This document shows, piece after piece, positions 32,289-43,482 of a stretch of 64,000 nucleotides of DNA. Every line of letters begins with the position of its first letter. The stretch's first letter is position 1. A program made the translations under genes and the position numbers. The DNA lies in contig NC_088205.1 in the NCBI RefSeq assembly GCF_037126465.1, forward strand, positions 31,913,482-31,977,481, in the 5' to 3' direction. Below the pieces are notes generated by a model, which saw only the letters and a program-made list of their open reading frames with translations, searched no databases and was not told the DNA's origin. The DNA is from Ornithodoros turicata. Lineage: Eukaryota > Arthropoda > Arachnida > Ixodida > Argasidae.

Positions 32289-33383
32289 GGTGCGTTTTCT
32301 TATTGAACCCGAGTAGCCAGGAGTTGGGTAACGACGTCAGAGCCTTTATCATCACGTGACTCAAGAGTAGCCACCTTTTACCGTAATTTTCGAACGGCTA
32401 GAGGAACTCTGCGCTCAAAATGGCGGACTGGCCTGACGGGCGAGACGATGTGGAAGTGCTGGCAGACACTCTGTTTAACAACTTAACGCAGATGAGTACA
32501 CTCCAGCAGATTTTGAAAATGCTCGACAGTTTTTAACCAGTCCTACATTTTGAAAATGAACACCACCCATATTGTCTGTCAACAGGACGGTTGGTAGCAG
32601 ACGACGCATCGTCGTCTGCTATAGCTTGTGTGTGACGTCAGAACGGGTGCGTTTTCTTATTCAACTCTGGCAACTCCGAGTTACTCTCAGCCGGCGAAAA
32701 ATATCCAGAGTAGCCAGGGTAGAGGAAATGACGTCATAACTCTGCGGCGAAAATTAGCCAGAGTAGCCAGGGAGTGACAACTCTTCTCTACTCTGCTCTG
32801 AAGAAGGGTAGCCGTCGTCCTGACGTCACACACAAGTTAGCAGACGACGATGCGTAATGGCGGTTGGCAGCAGACGACGATGCGTCGTCTGCTGCCAACC
32901 GTCCCTTTGACAGACAATTTCGGTGGTGTTCAATTTGGAAATGTAGGACTGGTTAAAAACTGTCGAACATTTTCAAAATCTGCTAGAGTGCACGCATGTG
33001 CGGTAAGTTGTTAAGCAGACAGTTTACCACCACTTTCACATCGTCTCGCCCGTCAGGCCAGTCCGCCATTTTGAGCGTAGAGTAACTCTAGCCGTTCGAA
33101 AATTACGGTCAAAGGTGGCTACTCTGGAGTCACGTGATCATAAAGGCTCTGACGTCGTTACCCATCTTCAGAGGCTACGTATCTTCAGAGCAGAGTAGAG
33201 TAGAGTTGTCACTCCCGCCTGGCTACTCTGGCTAATTTTCGCCGCAGAGTTATGACGTCATTTCCGCTAATCTGGCTACTCTGGCTATTTTTCGCCGGCT
33301 GAGAGTAACACGGAGTTGCCAGAGTTGAATAAGAAAACGCACCCGGAGTTGCCAGAGTTGAATAAGAAAACGCACCCTGTGCA
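32289..33383. mobile_element. Compound foldback element, 1.1 kb
   Basis: Outer ends GGGTGCGTTTTCTTATT and its complement. Inner arms of about 190 bases (32410-32600 and 32878-33068) are inverted copies sharing AATGGCGGACTGGCCTGACG. A third copy of the terminal segment (32645-32815) lies in the middle, inverted relative to the right end. A 39-base palindrome at 32862-32900 is centred on GACGATGCGTC. The right end carries a 33-base tandem duplication (about 33312-33377). Confidence 0.8.
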
Positions 33384-33408
33384 AAACAGAAGGCACGTGC
33401 TGGACAAG

Positions 33409-34036
33409 ATGGCCGACAACGAGGTGAGCGCGCACATCGAACAGCGAATTGTCTCGTGAATTGTTTCTCGTGAATGAAGGCGTAAAGTCATCTGAAATTC
33501 ACAGAAGACTTCAGGCTCAGTATGGCCACGATACACTTAGCCGCAGCAAAGCGTTTGAGTGGTGCAAACGGTTCCGAGACGGCCGTACATCAGTGCAGGA
33601 CGACCCCGCCCGGGGCGGCTCAGAGCCCAGTGTCAGAGTTCCTGAGAACATCCAACTTGTGGAGTGCCTGATCCTCAAGGACCGACGGATAACATGTCTC
33701 GATATCAATAGTGCATATAGTACGATCAGTAGTGCATATTGCTGCCAGGTTCTCAGGGATGTGCATAAGGCACTGAAGCCAAATCGGCCGGGCCTCATCA
33801 CCAAAGGAGTCCTCCTCCTACAGGACAATGCACGCCCGCATACAGCGCATATCACGACACGCACCTTACAGGAACTTGGCTGGGAGCTGCTGCCACATCC
33901 CCCTTACAGTCCAGACCTCGCCCCCAGCGATTTCCATCTCTTCGGGCCACTGAAGGCGTTCTTTGAGGGCCGCCAATTCAGCTGCGACGATGAGGTCAAG
34001 AACGCAGTCCGATCATGGCTGCTACGCGCCGGTTAG
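33409..34036 (+). pseudogene. mariner transposase with internal deletion
   Basis: Starts MADNEVSAHIEQRIVS at ATG 33409, stops at TGA 33457, and continues in another frame through LVNEGVKSSEIHRRL (HTH region) and EWCKRFRDGRTSVQDDPARGG. After ILKDRRITCLDI the sequence jumps to LITKGVLLLQDNARPHTAH and YSPDLAPSDFHLFGPLK, which carry the second and third catalytic aspartates. The part holding the first aspartate is deleted. A TAG follows at 34034, and homology (DFYAAGIQALVKRWDKG) continues to about 34120. It belongs with the mariners related to human SETMAR. It is inactive. Confidence 0.9.
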
Positions 34037-34282
34037 GATTTCTACGCTGCTGGCATCCAAGCCCTCGTGAAACGCTGGGACAAGGGGATTAGTGCAGCTG
34101 GAGATTACGTTGAAAAATAAAACTAATTTCTCGCCTGTAAGTTAATTTTACTTGTGCGCCCCTCGTACTATACGTACAAGGTTTCGCGTAGAGTCTACGC
34201 TTCGTTAGCGTAGACCCTACGCGAAACCTTGTAGGTAGTAAAATAAATTATTTGAATGTTTCATTCTCCTTAAATACTTATC

Positions 34283-34455
34283 ATATTAGTGTGTTGTTCA
34301 AGTACGCGCCGATTCTCATAAAACGCACATTCGTTGTTCTGGAATCATAATGACGCCAGAGCATCCCTTGAGCATCATCTCGTCAGAGCAGAGGTCCCTT
34401 GCTCGCGCAGCGCTAGCTAGTAGAGCAAAGCACGCGCAGTCGAGCCGCACTCGCT
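34283..34455. other. No gene recognised
   Basis: Short spacer with no visible feature. Confidence 0.35.
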
Positions 34456-34660
34456 GACAGAAACTGAAACCATCAAATATCCCGCTTCGGATTAAAATAT
34501 TAAGCATAAGCTTAGGAAATGAAATGGTGTTAGCATAATCTCCTACACAAGTGACACGAAAAAATTGGTGTTAGCACTTCCTGGCAGAAACTGAAACCAT
34601 CAAATATCCGCTTCGGATTAAAAATATTAAGCAGAAGCTTAGGAAATGAAATGGTGTTAG
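34456..34660. repeat. Direct duplication, two 78-base copies
   Basis: 34456-34533 and 34584-34660 share ACTGAAACCATCAAATATC and AAGCTTAGGAAATGAAATGG, separated by 50 bases. Confidence 0.85.
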
Positions 34661-35029
34661 TGTTATAGGTGTACGTGTTATAATCACAATCCCCTACACG
34701 GGTGACACGCAGACGATCACGGAAGGTGTTTCAGCAGCACCTCTTAATTACTTTTGCTGACGCTGACGAAACTTTGCCATTGCCGCTAAATGTCGCAACA
34801 TTTTCCGTAACGGTCTGCAATTTTTGTTTGTAAAATGTTTGTGGAATGTTTGCAGAAAGGTTAGTAATTGCTGGAAGAGACAAGGAGAGACGTACACAAG
34901 AAAACAACGTCTATTCGTGAGTCTTTGTGTTGGAGTTTCTTTCCATCATGTACAACCAGCTAACTTTCATCTCGTCACTTTCAACTTTCACGTTCAATTA
35001 ACGTGATGGTACAAGCGTCAGCAGCGCGT
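34661..35029. other. No gene recognised
   Basis: No domain or repeat identified. Confidence 0.35.
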
Positions 35030-35240
35030 GGTAAGAAACACCAATTTCTATCCCGCAAAGTGTGCAAGAAGAGCATTACTAAGGGTGTAATATCGACATA
35101 CACCACGATTCATCTAATGTCGATCATTAAGGCTGTAAAGTGGGGTGTTGAAAAAGGTGCTCACGTCGAAATACACCTTTTTTACACCCAGTTTGAATTG
35201 GGAATATGGTGTTAAAAATGGTGTTTTAATTCGCGAGAGA
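35030..35240. repeat. GGTGT/ACACC-rich segment
   Basis: Short GGTGTTRA and TACACC motifs occur about nine times on both strands, ending in GGTGTTAAAAATGGTGTTTTAA. A similar cluster lies at 53165-53345 beyond the far end of the Maverick-like element. Confidence 0.5.
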
Positions 35241-35668
35241 AAAATTATGCTGGTTTCACAGCTCCAGCAAGTAATCGCATTATAGAGGATAACCTGAGTT
35301 AAAAACACAGTATTTGACTGGGAAGGATATTAGGAATTTAGCTGAAATTCTTTTACTCGTTGCAAGCGTGGGTGTTAATAGACCTCTACCTGTTTGTAAA
35401 CAAATGACGTCATAATGTTCGACAGCGCCACGAGTTTGGTAGAGTTGAACTACGTTCAAAGCTAGTGACGAACAAGGTCGCGCCTGAAAGCCACGGTCTT
35501 GAGGGGATTACGATGGTCTCTCAAAGGGACGCGACCTTCGGTCCTACTTTCTTTCAGCGAACAAATGCTCATTCGTGGAACCCAGCTTTCCCCTTCCGAT
35601 CTGTTTTGGTTTCGGTCTGTCTACCAACGTCATGATGACGTTTGTCGGGTAGAGGTTTATTGCAAAAA
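35241..35668. other. No gene recognised
   Basis: Flank of the Maverick-like element. Confidence 0.35.
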
Positions 35669-36849
35669 CGCATTAGTAGTATGTATAGGTTGGGCGTAAG
35701 CGGCCATGCGAAACTACGGCAACCCCATCCCCCTGGGCCCTGCCCTGAGCCCTGCGCGTATTTTTCCCCGCGCGGCACGTGTGCGGAGGGTTGTCCGCGC
35801 GCTTATCAGCGGGGGGGGGGGGGGGGGCTGTGTGCGCACTTACCCTCTCACATTTTTTCAGCCTGGGCCAACTTCTTTCGTCATTTTTCTGCCTGGGCCA
35901 ACTTCATTGGTGTTTTTACCCGCTATAACAGGTATGCAGTAGGCGATTTACATACAAAGGATAGCCATACACAAGAAGTACAAGTGAAAATATATTTATT
36001 AAAGTCATTAGTGTCGGGAATTATGTTATGACTCTGTGTGAAGGAGAAAAACTTAGCCAAAAATCTGATGTAGAAGAAACACAATACACGCAACAAAAGT
36101 TATACTTATTACAGGCATTATGCAATAGCATTGAATGGGTATCACACGTCATACACAATATATTTTATTAGTGGTAATCACGCGTTTTCAATTAAGCAGA
36201 AGGGATAGCACATTTAATCAAAGAAAATATTTTTAATCACTATGATTACAATCAAAATTACAAGTTTTATTATAAAAAGTCTCACATTATTATACGTGAG
36301 CACCATAGTGGAGTTTTAATTACAAAGTTCTGATAGATGTATGTAACTTCAAGAACAATAGCTGGGCCGACTTCTCTAGCAATTTTTTTATTATTTTTTT
36401 TCAAGCGCGGTGGGTGGCGCGCAGGTGAGGGACTGTCCAGCAGCTTACCAGCGGGCTGAAGAGCTGAGCGTACACTTATGGTTGTACACCCAGGGCTTCT
36501 TTGGCTATTTTTCAGACTGAGCCGACTTCGTTCGCATTCTTTTTCAGGCGGCGCGTGGGCACTTTACATGCAAGTAGGGGCATGCACACTGTCATCCCAT
36601 CCAGGCGACGATACCGTCACACCTGGGGCGACTTTCATCGTCATTTTTGCAGCCTGTCCCGACTTGAATCGCTGATTTTCTCCCGCTACAACAGGTGTGC
36701 AGTAGGCGGTTTACATGCAAAGGATAGTAAAGCCAAACAGTGGCAAGAATTATGTTGTAACTCTGCGTGAAGGCGAAAAACCCAGCCAAAAAACATGAAA
36801 CGGAAGAAACACAATACACATAATAAAGAATATGGGAAGCTAAGTTGAG

Positions 36850-37617
36850 AGAAAAATTCATCCAAAAAAAGAAAGCAGAAGGAATGCAATACACATAATA
36901 AAGAATATGGGAAGCTAAGTTGAATATTCCAACACAACACAATTAATCAATTTTTTATGATGTGAATAGCACACACGCAAGGAAATAACGAGAAATACGA
37001 TCAACAGCTAATAGGGAACCAAAGCCTATCACGTAACAAGAGATACACAAAGGATAAATAATTGAAAAACAATCTATCAAAACGAGAAACATGCACGCAC
37101 TTAACACTGAATAGCAGAGAAACACACTAAACGGCACATCTGCCAACGTGTAAACAACAGACAGGAAAATAATATCGAAACAAACTATCAAACAAGAAAC
37201 ATTTAATAAATTGAAATGGAAATAATCTATCTTTGGGAAACAAATTCACCCAAAAAAAGAAAACAGAAGGAATGTAATACATGTAATAAAGAATATGGAA
37301 AGCTAAGTTGATTATTCCAACACGACACAATTATGCAATTTATTATGATGTGAATAGCGCACATGCAAGGAAATAATGAGAAACACGATCAACTGCTAAT
37401 AGAGAGCCAAAATAATGCACAATCCAAACAAGAGGTATACAAAAGATAAATAATTGAAAAACAATCTAAAACGAGAAACATGCACGGATGAATAGCAGAG
37501 AAACACTCTAAACGGCACATCTGCCAACGTGCAAACAACAGACAGGAAAATATTATTGAAACAAACGATCAAACATTACAAATTTAATAAATTGAAATGG
37601 AAGTAATCTATCTTTTG
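36850..37617 (+). repeat. Two tandem units of about 385 bp in the left arm
   Basis: Units share AAAGAATATGGRAAGCTAAG, TATGATGTGAATAGC, CGGCACATCTGCCAACG and AACAGACAGGAAAATA in the same order. The right arm has the matching pair at about 51330-52070. Confidence 0.8.
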
Positions 37618-38375
37618 AACTATCATAAAATCATCCTTGCGACCTAACAATATAGAATTTTGATCCTACTCAGGTGCTATAAACATTACCTTGACAGAGG
37701 TATCCAAACGCGCAGCACAACTAAGCTTTACACAGTACAACCAATCTATGCTACTTGAGCCCGGTGGGGTCACTCTCTCCCTCTATACATTCCAAAAGCA
37801 AAGAAACCGCACATCCTTTGTCAATCTATGGGGTGGGGAAACCCTATCTCTTTTTCACATTTTTTCCTCCAAAAGGAAATATTCTTAGGACTGGTGTACA
37901 GTGACGAAATTTTTTATTGATCAACTGTCGCAAATAGACATTGAAACTATTCGATTCTCAAGAACACAATAAGAATTCTATCAACAAACAAACAATAGCA
38001 TGCAAAAAGAAAAATCCTAGGAATAGACTTTTATGTCAGTGCAAACTGGTTTTAGAGAAACATTATCTAAGCAAACGAGAAATATTATAGGCGCAAACAA
38101 TGCTCAACCACAACGAGAAACGCTGCATTTAACGTAGTTCAGATCTGACACAACTATTATGCATACATTATTCTCAACTCACAAAATATCAATCGAGTGA
38201 TTATCTGAAGCAAAGAGAGAAAGTCAAATTTATTCAATGATAGAAACAATACTCATTCGAAAACGAGAATCAAATTTCGAGCGATCACCTGAAGCAAACT
38301 CAAAGCAGTAATTAATTTAGGCAAACACTTTCTGAACAAGCAGGGCGATACATCACAGGAACACGTCTTTTTCAT

Positions 38376-38579
38376 TCAAAGCCCACTAACAAAAAAAAAA
38401 AAAGACAACGAGTGAGAGAGGGAAGCTGAGCTCCCATGCACTTTCGACAAGGTTACGCCCGCAGGGAGTAGGGGGATCCCACAATGGTCGTGGTGAAAGT
38501 CATAAACTGACTCCAACAACTCAATCCGGGAATTGAGGGTTCTAGCGCGTTTAAAGCTCGCGTTTTTCTTACTCATCAA
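38376..38579 (-). CDS. Small conserved arm ORF (left copy), unknown
   Basis: About 67 codons beginning MMSKKNASFKRARTLNSRI and running into a poly-F stretch from a T-run. The right arm encodes the same residues at 48955-49161. A basic N-terminus is visible. The only support for coding is its preservation in both arms, which recent arm identity could also explain. No family recognised. Confidence 0.3.
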   Translation of the reverse strand: MMSKKNASFKRARTLNSRIELLESVYDFHHDHCGIPLLPAGVTLSKVHGSSASLSHSLSFFFFVSGL

Positions 38580-38729
38580 ATCTTTTCTGTAAATTCACTT
38601 TCATAATTCTCACGACAGGTGGATATTAATGACATTCTAAACACGATAACATAATATTTTTTAATAAATAAAATGAGCACCGATATGATTTAATTAATGT
38701 AGAGGCACACTACAAAACAGAACAGACAA

Positions 38730-39179
38730 TTGCTCTACATTGAAGAGATGGACGGATTTTGTACTCGTTACCATAACTCATGTGAAGATGTGATAAAAAA
38801 CTGCTTCGAAAAGGAGGAGCCTCGAAACGATTCAGTTATCGCTGCATTTCAATACGTCCTAGACATGGTCGTATTCGGAGATATGGTGCAAATTATGGAA
38901 TTCAAGATGCAAGAACTTGTATGCCGAATCTAGAATAGTTATAAAAATATTTGCACGTCAACATCGGAAGGACCACTGGGATTGATAGTGGAGTTTTTGA
39001 GGTTTGATAACGAAGAATTTAAATACACTAGACCAAATGTAATTGTAATCATTGCAATGGGCATTGCATTAATCAAGAAAGCAATCGGATCAAATTATCA
39101 TATACAAGCAGTCTATATCGCACGATTCATTACGGATTTGTTGAAATTACACCTAACGGTTGAAATAGAAAGTACATAA
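38730..39179 (+). CDS. Arm ORF pair (left copy), unknown, split by one TAG
   Basis: 38748-38930 reads from MDGFCTRYHNSCEDVI to MEFKMQELVCRI, meets TAG at 38931-38933, and continues in the same frame from 38934 to TAA 39177 through IVEFLRFDNEEFKYTRPN and IARFITDLLKLHLTVE. The joint product would be about 145 residues and looks helix-rich. The same TAG is present in the right-arm copy. I do not recognise the family. The TAG could be a true stop, a shared mutation older than the arm duplication, or part of an unrecognised intron. Confidence 0.4.
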
Positions 39180-39620
39180 AAGCCTTATCACGTGATATAG
39201 AAAGGGAGTTGCCTCAGGACAGAAGCTGCCGATATTTCGAACAGAGACTGTTCTTCTTCTGGGCACCGTCCTCATCATTGGCATGGTACTTAAAGGGTTA
39301 GATGTGACGTGTTTAAAGGAGCATTAAAGTGGTATCTAACATGGCCCAAAACTGCTGTCATCTTGTAAAGCAGTATGTGAAAAGCATTCCCACAAAATAT
39401 TTCTGTCCAAAGTTGTATCACCACGGTGCAATTAATTTGGAAAATCGCTGCCGCGGTGACAGGCCGGAGCGCTCCAACTGCAGACCACACCCACTCTAGT
39501 GTGACGTTCGTGGTAGAGAGCCCCTCATTCGTTCGTAGGAAAAACCGTCTGCTACGAACATTGCTAGCTGCTTCTTGTTGACTTCTATTATTTATATGAT
39601 TTATATCACGTTTTCTTTAA

Positions 39621-42600
39621 AGGGACTGTCGCATCCGGAACCGTGGTCACGAATCCAATACCAATGTGTTCGGTACACTACCACGAGCTATTTGCCAAAT
39701 TTTCTCCTTCCAAAACGGACCGGGTGATGAGGAATCGAATTTAAAAGATCCGGTTTCGTTTTGATCCTCGAAAGCGCCAGCGCCAACAACATCGCGTGAC
39801 GCAAGGTCGAATCTGGCTAATCCGCTGTGAAGGACGCTGTCGTCTGCCGCCAAGTCTGGGGCTGCTTTGTTTTTTTCCGGCACGTCGCCCGTATTCACAT
39901 GTGACACTTTCTAGTGACTCGGATACTATCGCTACGCTTGCATCCTTCGCGTGGGATGTCGTTTGGAAACCGACGCAGCGTTCCCGACTCCAGGAAAACT
40001 TCCTTCGAAATCCTCGATGTTTGATTTCGCACGCCAAGGATACAGCTACAGCCAGACCCCAGACGAAGCGAAAGTTGGAAGCAGCTACATCACTAGCGGG
40101 TATCCAGATGAAGCAAGGAGTGTTCATGCTGTCCGTGTATGCTCCTCGCATTTCACCGATAATGTGTACCTGGATGAGAACATCATGGAAGTGCAACTTG
40201 GATTGACACAAAAAAGGAACGAATTGAAACTTGACGCCGTTCCGACAGTGTTCCACGAACAAAGCGAGCCAGCAACTTCGACAGTAAGTCACAATGTCTA
40301 TGTAGTTTCCCAATCGGGTCTGTCACTCTTGCGCGTGAGTAACTTAGCAGCAAAAGACGAAATCGGTACAACGTAAGGTATCCCCTAACCTATGATTAAT
40401 AACTAGATAAATAAAATACAATAAACAAGTTCAAGTGATGTCATTCATATGAACGTGATTGACTTTTCTCGTTGTCGGACGCGTTATCATGAAACTTTCA
40501 CTGTTACTGAACCTGTGACTTTTGTGGAATGTGGTAGACATGATTGGTTTTCATGTGTATTACAGCTGCAGGCAGTCCGACACGGTCAAGCTCAAGTGGT
40601 ACGTATATTACTTAAATACATATAATGTGTTTACAATTTTTGGACACAGAACATTTCGCAAACTATGAACCCCGATCACTAAAAGGAAGAACTGACGCTG
40701 TTTGTGTGCTGGTGTTAGAAACAGGCACTATACAAACAGTACCTCTGTCCGTAACATAAGCGCCATAACCCACTTCCCAGTTAACTTTTTTCTCTCTGTT
40801 TGTGTGCTGTAGGGCGGCGGTTTTTGCGGTTGTCGTAGCCAACTTGAGGTGCACTTTTGACGTTCTGTGTTATAGAAGGACCGGTGCTGCTGATCAAGTC
40901 CCATCCATCCATGAAACGGCATCAAACAATGTACGTGTGTGCACGGCAATTTTGCTGAGAGACCTGGTTTTTACACTAATGCCTTTACGACGCCTCTGAC
41001 AAGTTAGGATCTTCCAGAACAGTGCTTTCTTCATCCAAGTTCAAGAAGTAAAGAGAATGACTTCATGGCTTCTACTGACATCTCACAGCTACATGCCAAG
41101 ACAAAATAACTTGACAGCAGGAAATGAAACGAAAAAAAAAAGGTCCGTTTCAGGTCCACCCAAATCTTTGTGCAGCGGCTGACAACAACAACGCTATTGT
41201 GAGATGATGAATGATGCTGATGCAGCGTTGAGATTAAGCCCTTGTTTCCTTTTTTGCAATGCTATACATTACTGCTGGTTAAATGTAAAATGATGCACCT
41301 ACCTCCAGACATTAAAGGGGCTACCAGAGATGTAGTGTCAATTCAACAGAAAACCTGCATGTTCTACGAGGCACTGTCACATAAGCATTGGCCAAATTTG
41401 CTGTCCTGTGAGCTTTGATAGGATATGCCGTAGATAGTAAGAGGCCTCTTACTGTACAAGGGAGGTGCATTAATCGAGTAGTGGGGTCTGAGGCATGAGG
41501 GCCATTTCAGGATATACTAACCCTTCTAAAATTTTACACTTGGTTATGCCCAGAGATCGATCCAGATCCCCCCAAACACCCCGAGTTTTTTTCCTGTGTA
41601 CCACTGTTATAATGAAACCGTCCAATTTACTGTCCAATCGTCCCGTTTTCATTGCAATTGAAGTACTTACAAAACTGTTTATTTTATTTTTATTTTTGTG
41701 AGTCCCCGCTTCAGATCCCAAGGGACATTGCCAGTGTGGTGCACGCTGATAACTGTCTGTGCATAGCAAATAATAAATACCTGTGCGTGAAGAGTTGGAT
41801 GTGGACTTGTGCAATGGCTCTTGAATGGACAACACTCAGTCAACACAAAGATTTATTCACATTTGCGTAACTTATTGCCTGTCATTATAATAATTATTAT
41901 AATACATAGACAAGAGGTAATGCTCTGCCAAGGATCTCTGAAGTTACAGTCTTGAAAGCTGTTTTCAAGACAGTGGTGCTAAAAAATTGGATCAATGGCA
42001 GGTATCAAAATTTGTTTTGCTGTATCAAGGCAGAACAATCTTCCGTGGGAATGACAAATTTTGGACATTCCCAGACAGATGTATCACTTACTATGATAAT
42101 GAGGTGTAACTGTACCATTAGTGAGTTATGAAACGTTACCTGAAATTATTTGACGTGTTATATCCCTCACATGCTATAATACTGCCAACGATAAGAAGCA
42201 TTACACTATCATTAAAAGTATAACTGTCACTTATGGCCAGGTAGTTTATTGCTCCTGCCTATTCCTTTGCACTTCTCGGGATTACTGTGGTAACACAGAT
42301 TCTGTTTCACACTTCTCAATTGGAAACTACGCAAGTCTATTATGGTGTAGGTGTGAACAGGAAATGAGGCACACTAAAGATGATAGTCCTGATAGGACCA
42401 GGATGGAAAAACGTTGGCGAATCATGCGGACGACACACCCAGGTATCTGTCGTCTGTTTTTCGGTCCAAGGAATCTCCAAACTTAGCTTGTAAAAACACA
42501 ATAAGCAGTGAACCTGACGTAGCTGTAAAAAGAAAGGACACTTTCCTAAACACGTAGCATAGTAATTTCCTGACAATCATTCTAATTCTAACCCGGCCCT

Positions 42601-43482
42601 TGAGTTGCACAGTTGGCTAGAGCCTTCGTAACTTTCATGGGGCATTCGTCGTGTGTGCAAACAACGACGACAACTACGAAAATAAGGATTGCTCGACGTG
42701 CCTATCTATCGTGGGCACAGTAGGCGAAGACTGTGATCGTCGCTGCAATACTGCGGTAGATACACCACTAGAAGTTCTGGCCGATGACAGGGAGCTGGGA
42801 ACAAAGTGTGATGCGTGCGTGTGGTGCGTGCCGTCATTGCACAACTCTACCACTTCACCAGCACTGCAGCATATAGGTACTCATCCAGTTCCTGAGGAGC
42901 ACAGACGCCGCACAAACACTTGGATTGTTTCCTGCGTCGTAGTGTGAATGTCACGGGACAAGTATTGAGCACTCCGATCATGAACGTACCTAAAGCAGTG
43001 GTCCTGAGGCTCGTTCTGTTGCGCTAACGCAGCTGCGGCATGTACATCACCAGCGACTTGCAGAATAAGCGGATCCGTCGAATATGGGCCGTCATCAAAC
43101 ATGTATATTCGTCACGGGAGCTATTACTAAAGGCATTTGAACAGCACGATTCGCCACTTCCGCGTTCCGAGTCCGCCATCTCCGTATGTGCCTTCGCCTT
43201 CGTCTCCCTGACCTTGCTCATGCAAGCTGCAAGCCGCGGAGACTCCTCTGGCTCGCCGCGTTCTTATTGGTCAGATTCCATGTGACGTTGCTAAAGATTC
43301 TCAGCAGGGAGTTCCGCTTGACGCCCGCTTCCGTCGTCTGCTGTAGCGCCGCTTACACACGAATTATGCAAAAAGTATTCCGTCGATCGGAACGGGACTT
43401 TCGGAGTCATGGTCAGTGAAGGACGGGGAATCTCATTTCACTGTGGTTTCGGAATCGATCTGTGGTCGATGCGACTGTCCCT
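39621..43482. mobile_element. Second Kolobok-like element, 3.86 kb, nested in copy B
   Basis: TTAA at 39617-39620 and 43483-43486; ends AGGGACTGTCGCATC and AGGGACAGTCGCATC (reverse complement). The empty site is at 26298-26301 in copy A. It includes a THAP-domain frame near its left end. The remaining 3 kb has only short open frames, so it is probably a decayed or nonautonomous member. THAP plus TTAA fits the Kolobok superfamily. Confidence 0.8.
39924..40376 (+). pseudogene. THAP-domain frame of the nested element
   Basis: The frame reads YACILRVGCRLETDAAFPTP (first two cysteines), then VRVCSSHFTDNVYLD (C and H ligands), QLGL and LKLDAVPTVF, the C-terminal AVPTxF signature of THAP domains. 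ATG 39951 lies after the first cysteines, and stops at 39912-39917 precede them, so the true start is lost or on another exon. About 40 more residues follow, then TAA. No catalytic domain is found downstream. Confidence 0.65.

Larger units (their letters stand above)
32028..34165 (+). mobile_element. mariner element with nested foldback insertions
   Basis: TA duplications at 32026-32027 and 34166-34167. Terminal inverted repeats start CGAGGGCCGTACAAGT on the left and CGAGGGGCGCACAAGT (reverse complement) on the right. The transposase remnant sits at 33409-34036. Two other elements (32068-32202, 32289-33383) lie between the left end and the gene. Confidence 0.85.
31984..34282. repeat. Hairpin repeat split by a mariner
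   Basis: 31984-32027 and 34239-34282 are inverted copies (shared core GAAACATTCAAATAATTTAT). Between the mariner end and the right arm, 34175-34233 is a 59-base near-perfect palindrome (TACAAGGTTTCGCG and complement). Without the mariner these parts form one foldback element of about 160 bp. Confidence 0.8.

Noticed and set aside
34175..34233. Palindrome as a transcription terminator
   Set aside because: Eukaryotic context, and it is part of a larger foldback repeat split by the mariner.
38730..39179. Apoptosis-regulator (Bcl-2-like) reading of the arm frame
   Set aside because: Helical character only; none of the BH motifs could be pointed to.
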